Shown here one piece after another: positions 45,715-58,169 of a DNA stretch of 64,000 nt. Location: NCBI GenBank assembly GCA_018350325.1, contig JAEVLN010000032.1, forward strand, positions 496,001 to 560,000, in the 5' to 3' direction. The notes beneath the pieces were generated by a model. The model was not told the DNA's origin and made no database searches. It was given only the letters and a program-made list of their open reading frames with translations. A program made the translations under genes and the position numbers. The DNA comes from Globodera rostochiensis. Lineage: Eukaryota; Nematoda; Chromadorea; Rhabditida; Heteroderidae. Positions within the stretch are counted from its first letter, which is position 1, and every line of letters begins with the position of its first letter.

Positions 45715-46752
45715 CAGGGATGGGCGGAATTCCGACTTCCGAAGTTCCGACTTCCGAGTTCCGACATTTTTTGGGCTCGGAATTCCGAGTTCCGACTTCC
45801 GAAAATTTTTGACAATGCGGAATTCCGAGTTCAGACTTCCGAAATTTTAAGGAAAAAATCGGAACTTTTTCGGAAGTGTTACCCAAAATTTTTGCAAAAC
45901 AAAATGACAATTTGTGCCGATTTTGAACACAATGCCAAATTTAATAAAAAATCCTTAATTTAATATCTTTTGCAAAGCGCGCATTCCCAATACGTATATG
46001 TCTCAGTGGTTAAGCAGTTTTTTGACTTATGTTGGGTTCTATTTCCCCGAGTGAAAACTCATTATATTTTTTTATTTGTCTTTTTTTGATTCTTAGTCAT
46101 CGCTCAAAACCCTTAAAAATGGTGATTTTTTAACTAATTTTGGGCACATTTCCTAATTAAATTAAATTTTGGTTGCAAATCTCTTAACAAATCGAGACAA
46201 AAATTCGAAATTTTCTCGGCGGCGCCTATCGGCACCGCCGACCCCCTCCCCCTTCTCAAATCCCTGTATTCCTGACTAATTTTCTTTAAAAAAACAATGA
46301 AACCCAAAAATAATTTAACCTTTTTTTGAAAATTCTTTTCCCTGCGGCGCCGCTAGTCCACCCAACAAAAACCCCAAAAACCTCTAATAAAAAGCCATAA
46401 ATTTTCAATTTCAGGAATTTTTGAACATTAAATTAAAAATGTTCAAAAACTTTTTTTTGCAATCAAAGTTGTCAATTGTTGAATTTGATTGTTAAATGTT
46501 TGTTTTTTATTGTTTTTGGTTCGTAAATTGATTTATCAAGTCAAGGCAACATATTTAAGAAAATTTTTAAAACTTCCGAGTTCCGACTTCCGAATTCCGA
46601 GTTCCGACATTTTTTGGGCTCGGAATTCCGAGTTCCGACTTCCGAAAATTTTTTAAGGCCCGGAATTCCGAGTTCCGACGAAAAATTTTTAGGCCCCGGA
46701 ATTCCGACTTCCGAGTTCCGAAATTTTCTGAGGTCGTCGGCGCCCATCCCTG
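45715..46752. mobile_element. hAT-like nonautonomous element with exact 8-bp target duplication
   Basis: Ends CAGGGATGGGC and GCCCATCCCTG are perfect 11-base inverted repeats, flanked by identical ATACATAC (45707-45714 and 46753-46760), the 8-bp duplication typical of hAT transposons. Both subterminal regions are arrays of GGAATTCCGA / GAGTTCCGACTTCCGA; about 55 bases around CATTTTTTGGGCTCGG also occur in direct orientation at both ends (about 45759 and 46598). The interior is non-coding; open frames within are repeats read as Glu/Phe/Arg/Ser strings. A degenerate tRNA-like segment lies inside it at about 46000. Confidence 0.85.
45998..46055 (+). mobile_element. Degenerate tRNA-like segment inside the hAT element
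   Basis: TGTCTCAGTGGTTAAG resembles a Ser/Leu-type box A and GGGTTCTATTTCCC a damaged box B, 22 bases later. No cloverleaf forms. Likely a tRNA-derived remnant. Confidence 0.3.
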
Positions 46753-47003
46753 ATACATACCAGGGATGTGCTCTGGTCGTCTTTTTAAAAGTCAGAAACA
46801 GAATTCTGGTGCCCAAAACGACAAAAAATTATGGTAAATCATAAAAGCAATACCGAAAAATTTTACAATTTTTTTTTTTTGAAATATTAATTTTGGTTGC
46901 AAATAAAAATATCTCAAGATAAACAGACAAAGTTTCAAACACTTGCCTGGACGTTACAGTCAAAGTATGTATAATATAGGATTAATAAAAGCAAAAAAGT
47001 TGG

Positions 47004-47108
47004 GTAGCCACTAGGGTAAACAATCCATTCGACGCGGAGGGGATTGGAACTTTAGCCCTGACTTTGGAACATCCCCTCTCTTCTTCCAACTGCGCCACGC
47101 TACTCAAG
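47004..47108 (-). mobile_element. tRNA-derived SINE-like segment
   Basis: On the minus strand GTAGCGTGGCGCAGTTGGA is a good box A context, and AGTTCCAATCCC, about 45 bases further on, is a degenerate box B in a plausible T-arm position. It lies a few hundred bases from the hAT cluster in one of the GC-richest spots of the right half. Not a functional tRNA by eye. Confidence 0.4.
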
Positions 47109-50100
47109 TGAGCTGAACGTGAAAATTGGTGAAAAGGGAAGGAAAATCATCTTTTCCTGCTGGCCAACGCATCTTTTCGATCAACGATGAACACGTCTCA
47201 CTGATCTGATCATGGCATCAATCAAAATTAGAAGCAGGAGCTGAACAGTGCCATGAAAGAAATAACATTAGGTACTTCCGTCGATTTTTCCAGAGCCGTT
47301 GCGTTTCGGAACCAGTAACCGATCGAAACAAAAACTGTTCTTAATAAATACTTTAAAAAAATTAAATAATGCTAATTTGAATTTGTAACAGAAATAAATA
47401 AATTTGTATTTTTAATTGCTTATAAACATTATTATTACATGAAGTCCTTTTCATGGGTTTTTATTTTCATTTTACTTTTTCTGACCATTTTTAATTTGGA
47501 TTTTATTCGTATAATTTTTTTTCTTGCTTTTAACTCAAAATGTTTAAGATTTTATATTATAGCTAATTTTTTTCATAAAATATAATCAGCGTTTTTAGCA
47601 ATTAGCTGGTTTGTATTTGTTACCTTTAAATTGAGTTACTATTTAATTTATGCACCTTCTTCTTCATATGACGAACACTGCAATACAGACAGACCTTTTT
47701 TTGTGTTTAGGAATTGCCCCTTAAAAATGCGTATTTAAATTTAACTATCATTTTTTATCTGTTATAAACGTTGGGTTGCATTTTAAAACAAATCTTGCTT
47801 ATGCTGTGAAAATGCAATTAGTTTTTCATTTATCTATTTTATTTTTAAGTTAATTTTGATTTAGTTTTTGTTTTTAAATTTTTTTAAATCTTACAGTTAT
47901 TTAAACGTAAAATATTTTTTATTACAAAGTCCATAGTAAGCTGAACCGCGGCCTAGTTGTTATGTGTTGAAAGATTCCATGATACAGATTTTTTGATGAA
48001 AAGTCTTTTTTTATTTTTTTTTGTCGTTGCAATCAAAAAAGGTGGTTTTTTGTTTGGTATGCATGATTATGTGGTGCGGATGGCTGGCTCTATATAAATA
48101 CATATTACTGAAAAATTTTGAAATTTTTTAAAGGACGATTTATTATTTGTTTCTATGGCTTTAGATTTTGTTAATTTTGAATATTTAGCGATTAAATACT
48201 GTTTTATAATTGATTAATTTGTTTAGTTGATTTACTAATTTTTGGGGTTGCATTTTCACATAGTCATAGCCTTTATGTATTAGAAAAACTAATAACGATC
48301 AATTTTTAATTTTGTAATAATTTTAGAAAAAAAAATTCGTCGATGAAAATATGTGTATAAATTTGATAATTATTCAATCTGAATGCTCTTAGGTAATAAT
48401 TGTTATAAAAACAGTCCTTTTTGCTAAACTGTCTTTTTTTCACCTTCGTTGTCTTTCCCTCTTTTGCGGCAGCTGCCTTTGCCGCAGCTTTAGTTTATTT
48501 ATCGAATTATTTTGTTACAAATTTGGCTTTTATAATATTATGAAATTTTATAACAAAAGAATAATGTTACTAGCTTGGTCTTCATTGGTCATTTGTCAAA
48601 CCCGTGCCTGGGCGTTACTGTTGTGCACGAGTTTGCATTTATTTTAGGTAAATTAATTGAAAACAAGGTTATGTAAAAGAAGTTTTTGTTGTTAAAGGTT
48701 TACTGTTTTCAAATGAATAAAAAACCAATCGAGCCTTATGTCTAGGAAAATAGTCAATTGATTTTTCTCATTTATATTTGAGGTTATTTTTGTATTATTT
48801 ATTACGAAAGTACCTCCTTTCGGTTTATGCGCATTCTTTGCCTTAAATAATTAATTATTTTAGCCAAGCAATTAACATGATGTATCTATTTTTTTAATTA
48901 ACTATATAGGCATTTATTGTTTAATGCTATTAGTTCAAACTATGCATTTAATTTTATCAATGAAAATCATTAAAACAATTGTTAACCCGTGACGCTCTTG
49001 CATGCGCAGTGCGGATACAGGTAATTTTTAAATTAAGGTAAGCAATTTATGCAAATTTTATTATTTAAAATACTAATTTTATTACTGCAAAAACAATTGC
49101 TTGAAAATATATCATTATGACATTTGTTAAATTTGACCAAAATTTTATCTTTAATCTTAAATAAACAATGTTTAATTAATTATAATATATTTGGTGTTTA
49201 AGTGTTTTATCTGATTAAGCATATAAAAATATAGAATTACATATTTATTTTTTCAGTGGTAAAAATTTATTAAATAGGTTGTTTCTGGGTTGTTTAAAAT
49301 TTCCAAGATTAAATTATATAATGTTAACTGTGTTTATTAGATATAAGTAATTTTAAAGTTTTTTAATAAATATTTTATAGATTCTAGAATCTTTTTATTC
49401 ATTAGGAGGATAAAGAGAAAGGAATCGTGAGGTGGCTTCGCTTTTAGGTGATCTTTTACAAGAAGTATTGTTCGAATTCGTAGGTTTGAATAATAAAAAT
49501 TGATAGAATCAGATAAATTTGTTTGCCGATAATTGCTTTTGGGTAAGTTATTTATTAAAATTTATTATTAGCTTGCTATCGTTATGAATTATAAAAATTT
49601 TTCGTCAAATTAATTTCCACAAAAAAAATTCATAATCTATTTTTAAATTGAACATTTTCAAAAAGTTGAAAAGTTATGGCGCTTTTTATTATTAGAGAAA
49701 TTTATTTTGATTTCAAAATAAATTTGAATCTGCCGATTTCGAACACCGGACCGGAATACAAACATTTTTTCGAAAATTTATTTTGCCCTACAAAATCATT
49801 TAAAAAGCAAAAAATTACAATGAAAACAAGTAATGCTCGAATTCATGCTTTTTTAATGAAGGCAAATGTGGAGGGAGGCTCATAAAAACACTTATTAGAG
49901 CCGGAATGACAATTTAGAACTTTTCGAATTTTTATTTGTTCTTTACAGGAATTTACTGAATTTTTTAAATTCATATCTTTGCTTAAAGTTGGCCAATGCT
50001 TATAAACTTTGAGAAAAAGTGGAAAAAATTAAGAAATTTGGGGGGGGGGGCTCTATTTCAGGGGGGGGGGGTCTATTTTAGGAAATACGATATTACCATC

Positions 50101-53100
50101 AAATGCTCTGGTTTTATTTCTTTTTAGTATTAAATTTATTTGCATATTAAGCATTTTCAAATGACATTTAAAATTATTATGCATATAATCTTTTATTAAA
50201 TTTTTTTGGTTAAAGCATGGCAACAATTTTGTTCTTTTTATATTAAATTTTACTTAATCTATTCTTTTTAAAAAATGTTTGAAATTAAAATTTTATTAAT
50301 AAAATGCCTTGTGGTATTTGTTATTATTTCTTTTTAAAAATATTTTATAAGTTTAAAAGCGCTTGTTCGTTTCCGCCCGCATCATTGTTTGCGACACCGC
50401 CTATAGACAAGACGATAGCTACAAATTAAAAACGATACCAGAAAGTTTCATTTAGTCAGACATCGTTTTTTTAAATTAATAGAGAGATTTATTATTTAGT
50501 ATTTAAACATTCTATATTTATTTTGAAATTACCGTATTTCATTCATTTCTTTGATTTAAAATGAGCGTTTAATAAATAATTTTTTTCAAATTCATTGGAA
50601 GAAATAACACTTTTAAATTAAGCAAATTATTATTAAGATATTAACTGAAGCACTTCTGCCGATTTTCTAAGTCCTCTACTAAAAAAAGCGGATTTTATTG
50701 AAGGTAATATGCCAAATTAATATTTTTATAAATCCAACCTTTTTGTTTTATTTATTAATTATCATGCGTATCTTATTCTTTTATGAAGTTAAATACTTTT
50801 TAATATTATTTCAATTTATTTGCGTGTTCGAATGTATTTTTTATTTATTTAATATTTTACATTATCTTCACTCGGCCACCACAGCTCGCTAAGATACCGA
50901 TCGCCGTGTCCTTCTCCTCATAATCCCAACCGTGTTATTTAAATATGTTTTTAAACAACCATATCAAATTTCAAAAAAATGATGAACATCTTTTTATATC
51001 ATAAATTTTTCATTGGCTTTGTTTACACATTTCAATAGACGATATAATAGTTTTTAAAAAATTTAACAAATTTTGATCAATGACAATTTACGGCATTTTG
51101 TTTCCGCACCTGCGATCATCCAATGTCCGGTTTCATGCACGCTGGCACAGCCGGCATTATTTTGAGCTTGATGTTACTATTTGACCTTCAGATTTACACA
51201 CTTATAGTAATAAATTTTTATTGGTTGATTACTTTAATTAAAATTTTATATATTATTTTTTATTATTTTATATTTTTGCTTTATTTAATTTTCATATCTA
51301 AAGGACAAATTTTTGGTACACATTATGTTTTTCTAAATTTATAAATATGTCGACATTTTTTATGAACCTTTAAAAAAATGGCAAATGAATAAACTTTAAT
51401 ATATATTGCTGTTATATTTAGCGAATATTTTATATCATAGTTTTGACATAAGGCGTTTTTTGGGTTAAATTTCTTTTTCATGTATAGTTTTTAAATTATT
51501 TTATAAATAAAAAAAAAATTTTAATTTAATTTAATTTTATGTTGGTAATAAACAGTTTGATATTTAAAAATAGTAAATGCTGGGGTTGGTTTGTTGTTAA
51601 AAAAGATAATTTCTAAATTTTAGATGGAAAATTATACGACAAATTTATTTTTAGTTTTTCCAATAACTCTGACACATTAATCGTACGGTTCGTTTATTCG
51701 AGTTTCTCCTCTTTCTACGAGTTTTCGGATTAATTAATATTATATTGTATTTTTATCAACTTTTGCGAATAACGTTTTGTTTTGAAAATATTTCTTAAAT
51801 TTATATAGTTTCGATCTTTCCAATCTTTTGAGCCACGTTACAAAATCCAGCAAATTGTGTAATGCTGATTTCAAAAAAGGATTATTTTTAATCAAAAATT
51901 TTTCCGGGACCTTCCCATTCCTTAAGACTTGTATTTTTTAATATTTCAAGAAGATAAAAGGCATAAAAATAGTTGGATAACTCAAAGAAATCAAATAATT
52001 TATATTCACTAATAAATTTCTTTGTCGTGTTTTGCCAGAAAACATCACTATTTAGCTTGTTTGCTTTAATCACTCAAAAAGTGCCGTTTAAAAATTACCC
52101 TTTTTTATTTTAATTAATAAAGAAATTTAAATTTATAAACGCAGCAAATTATTTTTACTTTGCAGTCACTTTTCTACTCATTTATCACATTTTAATCTAT
52201 TTTGCTTAAATTTTTTCATTTTTATCAAGTCAACCCAAATATATTAATTAAGAGATGTCTTCTTAATCAATTAATGAATTGTTTTTTAATATTTTTTAGC
52301 AGTATAATTGTTTTTTTATTGTTGTTGAAAATAGTAAATATATTTTATTTTGTTTGAATTATAATTATATAATCACACTTAATCCGTTATCTAAAAACTT
52401 TAGAATGAATAGTGAAAGATACAAAAAGTAAATTTATTATTTATAACATTTTCTACTTTTTGTTTTATTTATTGTTGGTGAATTTTAAAATTTTTTTATT
52501 AATCTCAGTGCTAGACACGCTATTTTTTTGATTTTTTATCCAATTTATCATTTGTCCTAAATATAAATACAATTTTTTATGAACTATTATGTAAAGTTTA
52601 TAATTCCATTTAAAACAGTGCCTGTTACAACTTGTTGATTTTTTTTAAAATAATATTTTAGTATGCTTACATAATTTCTCGTAGATTTGCATAAATGAAT
52701 TTTTAACTTTTGTCCCAGATAATAATTGCAAATACATCTGCTATAATAATAATAATAATAATTTAATTACAGTTATCATTTTAATTACTTTTAATTGGTT
52801 TTGTTTAAATTAAACGTTAGTTGATTCAGGCGCCACGAATAGCAAAAGTACTTTTTTGAATTTTTATGACGTAATTATTTAATTAAAATTCAAATAAATA
52901 ATTTACTATTATTTTAACTATTGTATTATTGTTCATAATATTCCAACACATTGATTATTTTACTACATTTTTTAATAATGCAATTTTTATTTTCATCAGT
53001 TTTTGCGTAATTTAAAATTAAGCTATATTAATGTTAATAAATACGAATGAATGGCGAAATTTTATTATGTGGCCAAGAAGTTTTATTTTTATAATAATTA

Positions 53101-54629
53101 TTTTGGGTGTTTTTTAATCGCAATAGTAATGCTTAATATGTTTTTACAAATTGTTGTGTTTCAAATATCTCAGGATTTGCTAAAATTACATACTCATATT
53201 TTTATGCTTGATTAGCTTTTTTAATATTTCGTTTATGTTAAGAACTTCAATTTATGATATGACAATGCAGTTCAATCAAGCTAATTATTTAAGTTGCCGT
53301 ATAAATTTTGATAAGCAAACACCGGATTGAATATTAATATTTACAATTTAGTTTTTATTTTTTGCAAAAATTCATTAATTGATTTTAACAATATTTCTTA
53401 AAATGAAATTGTTATGTTGCTGAGTATTTCGAAATGTCATTGTAACGTATTCGGTCTGATGGGAAATAACTATATGTTTATTTTACCGAATTAGGATCAA
53501 TTATCTTTGCATATTTATCGAATTTTAATAAAATAGTATAGCAAAAGTAAACAAAATAATATACAAGTTTTAGTTTGAAATTTAAAATGTCTAAATACTT
53601 AAGTTTATTATCAAATTTTTAAAGAATTTTAGAATTTTCAAACAGATGATAAGATTTAATAAATTAATTTCAATCTGTTAATAAAATTTGTAAATGAAAG
53701 CAATTTTAAATATCTGTTGGATTTAAAATCAACTGTCAAACTTGCGGCAAACTATTAACATAACAATAAATTGTTTTTAAATTTATCAAGAATATTTTTG
53801 ATTTCAATATAAACTGAAAATATGGATTTAATTTTGAAGATAATATAAGCGTTCATCCTGAACTCCTGCCGCCAGCACACTGCCAAATCGCATGTTTCAT
53901 AAATTGTTATTTATTTTTTAAGAATAATATTTTTATTAACAATTAATTTGTGTTCTTTTTAAAAAAAAATGACCATTTTGCGTCAAAAATAATAAAAATA
54001 TTAAGTTGATTACTTTCTTATGTATTTTTTTATAATGGCATTTATAATTCCTTTGAATTTTTAAAAACATTTAAAATCTTATTCATAATATAAAAATAAG
54101 TAACTCCTTTTTTAATGAATACTTTATTAGATATTATTATCGCGTTCGACACGTTTATTTTGTTGTGTGCCCGCTCTTGGGAATCGGTCAATCCGCACCA
54201 CATTTTAATTCATTTAGTTTTATGGTTTGTTTCAATAAAACAATATAAATGTCTAAAAATTTTAAGTATTCAAAGAAAAATGTTATATTGGTATTTCTTT
54301 GGGTTTTCAATAACTGTCGAGATAGTAATGTAGCGATGTAGGGGTGACTTTAAATCTTTTTTTTATTATTATTAATGATATGCACCGATATGCAATAATT
54401 TGCAATTTTAAACTTGACCAAAGAAACTCAAACCAAAAACATTTTGTTACTTACATTTATTTTGTTAAATGAGAAAATGCATTGTTGCTTGTATCTCTGC
54501 GTAATTTAGAAATACTTATATATTAAAAATGGCTACCTCAATAAATCTTTTAAAAAATCTTTCCCAAAATTAAAAAAACATAAGCCAAAGAAGTCGATAA
54601 AGAAGAACTGTATATTTATTGAACAATAA
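47109..54629. other. AT-rich DNA with GC islands; no gene assigned
   Basis: Islands at about 47150-47330, 48440-48495, 48600-48635, 48985-49020 (ending in a GATACAG|GTAATT donor-like junction), 49410-49470, 50360-50420, 50870-50930, 51105-51175, 51670-51730, 53850-53895 and 54140-54205. A 53-base segment at 48538-48590 repeats 43380-43433. Two runs of ten G separated by CTCTATTTCA occur at about 50041-50072. A 69-codon plus-strand frame at 49676-49885 has mixed composition but no domain and no clear promoter; it is the only longer frame here that is not purely A/T-driven. Confidence 0.4.
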
Positions 54630-55054
54630 AAAATTGAGTCTGATCAGCAAAAACGTCAAATTATTCAAAAATTCCGTGAAATGAAAGATAATTATCGGGA
54701 AAAAAACAAACGCGCGCACTCAAACAAAGAATGGGTTCATGAGATAAAAATATCAAATGGTTTGGGTGTAAGTCGCTCAACAATTTATAAATTGAGCAAA
54801 GAATTGGGTCTAAGTCGAGAAACTAAGTTTAAATCAAAGTTTTCTGAGTTCGAAAAACGGAAAATTTTGAAACAATTTGATGAAATAAAAAGCAAATGTA
54901 AAAAGGCAAAACTAAAAAACATTTCAATGCGTGAACTTGAGGAAAAAATTGCAAAAAAAAATTGGGCGTTTGTAGAGCTACAATTATTGAATGGAAGCGC
55001 GCATTTGGCCTTTCTGTCAGCATAAAATTTCTGATGCAACAAGAATTACTTTAG
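54630..55054 (+). pseudogene. Tandem helix-turn-helix protein (transposase-like), frameshifted
   Basis: The frame is open from 54630 and codes two similar units of about 60 residues. Unit 1 runs from SDQQKR to LGVSRSTIYKLSKELGLS; unit 2 runs from SEFEKRKILKQFDE to, in the next frame, LGVCRATIIEWKRAFGLS. Both have a KR-x-I-[IL]-x2-F-x-E start and an LGV-x-R-x-TI helix-turn-helix core ending GLS, like DNA-binding heads of DNA transposases. The reading frame shifts by one base in an A9 run (54953-54961); ten As would restore it. As written, the first frame ends at 55023-55025 and the second at 55052-55054. No catalytic domain follows. It may be a relic of a transposon or a small DNA-binding gene. 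Confidence in the HTH units is good; in the family, low. Confidence 0.55.
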
Positions 55055-55364
55055 TGATGGCTAATTATTAGAGAGCGGATTTTCATGTTTTAGCATGTTT
55101 TTTGACAAATAGGGAATCATGAGAGAAGCCCAGAAATAGCCAAGAAAAACAAAAAATGTTTCCTTAAAAATACAAAATTTTTCAAACAAAAATGCACCCC
55201 TAAAATGACTTTCTTAACTCAATTTTTGAATTTAATTATTAAAGTAGTAATGCATTTTAAATCTTTTGATTTCCAAAATAGATGGGTAAGGTTTTATATC
55301 TATTAAAATGTTAGGTTCCATTCATCTGCTCCCAAACGTTGCGAGGCTGATCTTCGCCACAAAA

Positions 55365-56460
55365 AAGGTTACCCCACATTTGCGGCGCAGACATTTGCGG
55401 CCCAGACATTTGCGGTCCAGACATTTGCGGTCTGCTGGAAATCAGACATTTGCGGTCTGCTGGAAATCAGACATTTGCGGTCTGCTGGAAATCAGACATT
55501 TGCGGTCTGCTGGAAATCAGACATTTGCGGTCTGCTGGAAATCAGACATTTGCGGTCTGCTGGAAATCAGACATTTGCGGTCTGCTGGAAATCAGACATT
55601 TGCGGTCTGCTGGAAATCAGACATTTGCGGTCTGCTGGAAATCAGACATTTGCGGTCTGCTGGAAATCAGACATTTGCGGTCTGCTGGAAATCAGACATT
55701 TGCGGTCTGCTGGAAATCAGACATTTGCGGTCTGCTGGAAATCAGACATTTGCGGTCTGCTGGAAATCAGACATTTGCGGTCTGCTGGAAATCAGACATT
55801 TGCGGTCTGCTGGAAATCAGACATTTGCGGTCTGCTGGAAATCAGACATTTGCGGTCTGCTGGAAATCAGACATTTGCGGTCGGATTTTTGCGGTCTGAC
55901 ATTTGCGGCCTCAGCCAAAATAGGATATTTGCGGCCCAACATTTCGCCAAAATTATAAAACATTAATAGTAAGTCCATAATTGTTTTCACTTTATGGCTC
56001 TGTAAAGGTCTTCGTTTCGGTTAGTATCATTATCGTATCGCAAAATTAAGCTTTAACAAAAGTTCTTGCGTTTTTCACTTAGACCTCTTGTCGGGTCAAG
56101 CTTGTCTGTTTATCTGGTATTCCTTATCTAGTATTCCTCTTCCAATTTTAGTGCAGTGATAAATCTTTTTAAATTATTTGAAATACTTAAATGCCATTAT
56201 TAGTCCTATGTAGGTTTAAAATAGTTAAGTCATGCATATTCCAATCATAGTGTGAAGTAAGAATCAAGGAATAATATGTTTAATTAATGTTTTTGAATTT
56301 TGGCAAAATGGTTGGCCGCAAATGTCTTATTTTGGCTGAGGCCGCAAATGTCAGAAAATGGGACATGAAATTCCTTCACATTATGGCCGCAAAAGTCTGG
56401 GCCGCAAATGTCGGACCGCAAATGTCTGATTTTCAGCAGACCGCAAATGTCTGGACACGG
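55365..56460. mobile_element. Fold-back element with CATTTGCGG repeat ends
   Basis: The left arm (55365-55945) consists of ACATTTGCGG-containing repeats; the right arm (about 56315-56458) has the same repeats inverted (CCGCAAATGT). The arms share TCCAGACATTTGCGGTCTGC and then TG(G/A)AAATCAGACATTTGCGG, so they are terminal inverted repeats. About 350 bases of AT-rich DNA lie between them. No target duplication was found, so the class is unknown. Confidence 0.65.
55425..55885 (+). repeat. 25-bp minisatellite, about 18 units
   Basis: Near-perfect repeats of a 25-base unit, TCTGCTGGAAATCAGACATT plus TGCGG. As 25 is not a multiple of three, one frame passes through all three phases and repeats every 75 bases. 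The unit lacks a plus-strand stop in any phase, so three overlapping long open frames appear (up to 216 codons); they are by-products, not genes. The opposite arm has a single copy of this unit, so the array grew by expansion within one arm. Confidence 0.9.
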
Positions 56461-57243
56461 CAAAAAAAAATATTATTTTTTAATAATTACTCAGCGAGTT
56501 TAAAAAAGAATACTTTTATCGTAAATAACAAATTTTTTTGATTTTAAATTAAACCCAACAATTATTTTGATAAAAGATAAAAATTATGTTTAATTTTACA
56601 TAAAAACAATTTATTAAAATACCTTTTCTAATTTATTTCAAACAAGCAATCGATATACATTTTAGTTGGGGGCAAGTTAAATCTTTTTTTATAAATTTTA
56701 TTTTGTAAACTAAAATTTCTCGGTTGACTTATTTAATTTTTTAAATTTATATTAATTGAATAAATGTCTTGCCCGGCTTTTTTTTAGTATTAAGCACTTA
56801 CTTTTACTATATAATTTATCGTTTAGATTTTGTTGTTATTTTTGGTTTAAAGATAATTTTTTCAGTAATACAATTTTTTCAATTTTCAATAAAAAATATT
56901 TTGTCTTCTTTCTCTTTTTAACCGTCTCGTGTTGACGCAGATCCTCGTTTGCCTCAACTGATAACTCTGGGCTATAATCTTTGTTTGTGATGTATTTTTT
57001 ATTTAAAGACTACTTTAACTTTTAATTACAAAGAGAGAGATCATTTATAAATATATAATCTTTGAGCAAAATTCTAATGATGATAAATGTATTATTGATT
57101 AACGAATTCCACCAAACTTAGGTTTGTTTTTCTATTATTTTGCTTATTTAATATTTTAGCGAAACAATGATTGGGTTTTATTTATTTAATTTAGCAACAG
57201 ATATGGTAATTAACAACTTAATAACTTGTGTTAACATTGTGTT
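56461..57243. other. AT-rich spacer between two fold-back elements
   Basis: No gene. One GC-richer island at about 56925-56970. Confidence 0.5.
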
Positions 57244-58160
57244 GGTGCTAGGTCGTTTCGTAAAAACTGCCACCATGGGCGTTTCGTAAATTCGCCAGGG
57301 CGTTTCGTAAATTCGCCAGGTCGTTTCGTAAATCTGCCATTATGGGCGTTTCGTAAATTCGCCAGGGTGTTTCGTAAATCTGCCATTATGGGCGTTTCGT
57401 AAATCTGCCACTATTATATTAATATAATATACATGTATATATTAAGTGCATACACATTTTTTATCGATCAAAATAATTTTTAAACGTCAGATCAGACAAA
57501 TCTGCCACTATATATTAATAATACATGTATATATTAAGTGCATACACATTTTTTATCGATCAAAATAATTTTTAAACGTCAGATCAGACATAAATTGAAA
57601 GCGCCTCACAATAATTTATTCACCTATTATTTTCTTCAACAATATAACGGCAAATAATTCGAAAGCGCCGCCGAAAAATATTTACCTATTATTTGCTTCT
57701 ACCACCCCCCTATTGTTCGCTCTCGACGATGAAGGCGATTACATTTTTAGTAAGCATCGAATCAAGGCGCAAAAAATTTGGTTGAGCTGTATTTTAAGAA
57801 AGAAATAAAAACACGCGGAGATTTATTGGAAAAATTGGACGAAAATTGGTATTGAACTTAGCCTAAGGACTTTGGATAGACATCTGGCTAAAAGGATAAT
57901 GGAAAATTTACTAACTACATCATTTCTGAATTATATTTTTATATATTTGTTAATAAAATTTTAATTCCTTTTGTTCGATAAAAATGTGTATATATTTATA
58001 TATATAATAGTGGCGAATTTACGAAACGCTATAATGGCAGATTTACGAAACGCCCTGGCGAATTTACGAAACGTCCATAATGGCGCATTTACGAAACGCC
58101 CCTTGATGGCGAATTTACGAAACGCCCATGGTGGCAGTTTTTACGAAACGACCCAGCACG
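57244..58160. mobile_element. Mutator-like fold-back element with 9-bp target duplication
   Basis: Flanked by identical CATTGTGTT (57235-57243 and 58161-58169). The ends are inverted repeats of about 150 bases, made of repeated GGGCGTTTCGTAAATTCGCCA-type units: the left starts GGTGCTAGGTCGTTTCGTAA and the right, read inward, CGTGCTGGGTCGTTTCGTAA. Long inverted repeats plus a 9-bp duplication fit Mutator-like elements. The interior contains an 80-base direct repeat (about 57427-57497 and 57517-57589, with GTGCATACACATTTTTTATC) and no transposase. The open frame at 57971-58186 is the right arm read as NLRNA-type repeats. Confidence 0.8.
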
Positions 58161-58169
58161 CATTGTGTT

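Noticed and set aside
45631..46844. Several ORFs over the GGAATTCCGA repeats
   Set aside because: Low-complexity translation of hAT subterminal repeats in both orientations.
55425..55885. CRISPR-like array
   Set aside because: Repeats are directly contiguous 25-bp units without unique spacers, in a eukaryotic fold-back element.
55308..55966. Three overlapping long plus-strand ORFs (216, 163 and 149 codons)
   Set aside because: They are three phases of one stop-free 25-bp minisatellite, not protein-coding genes.
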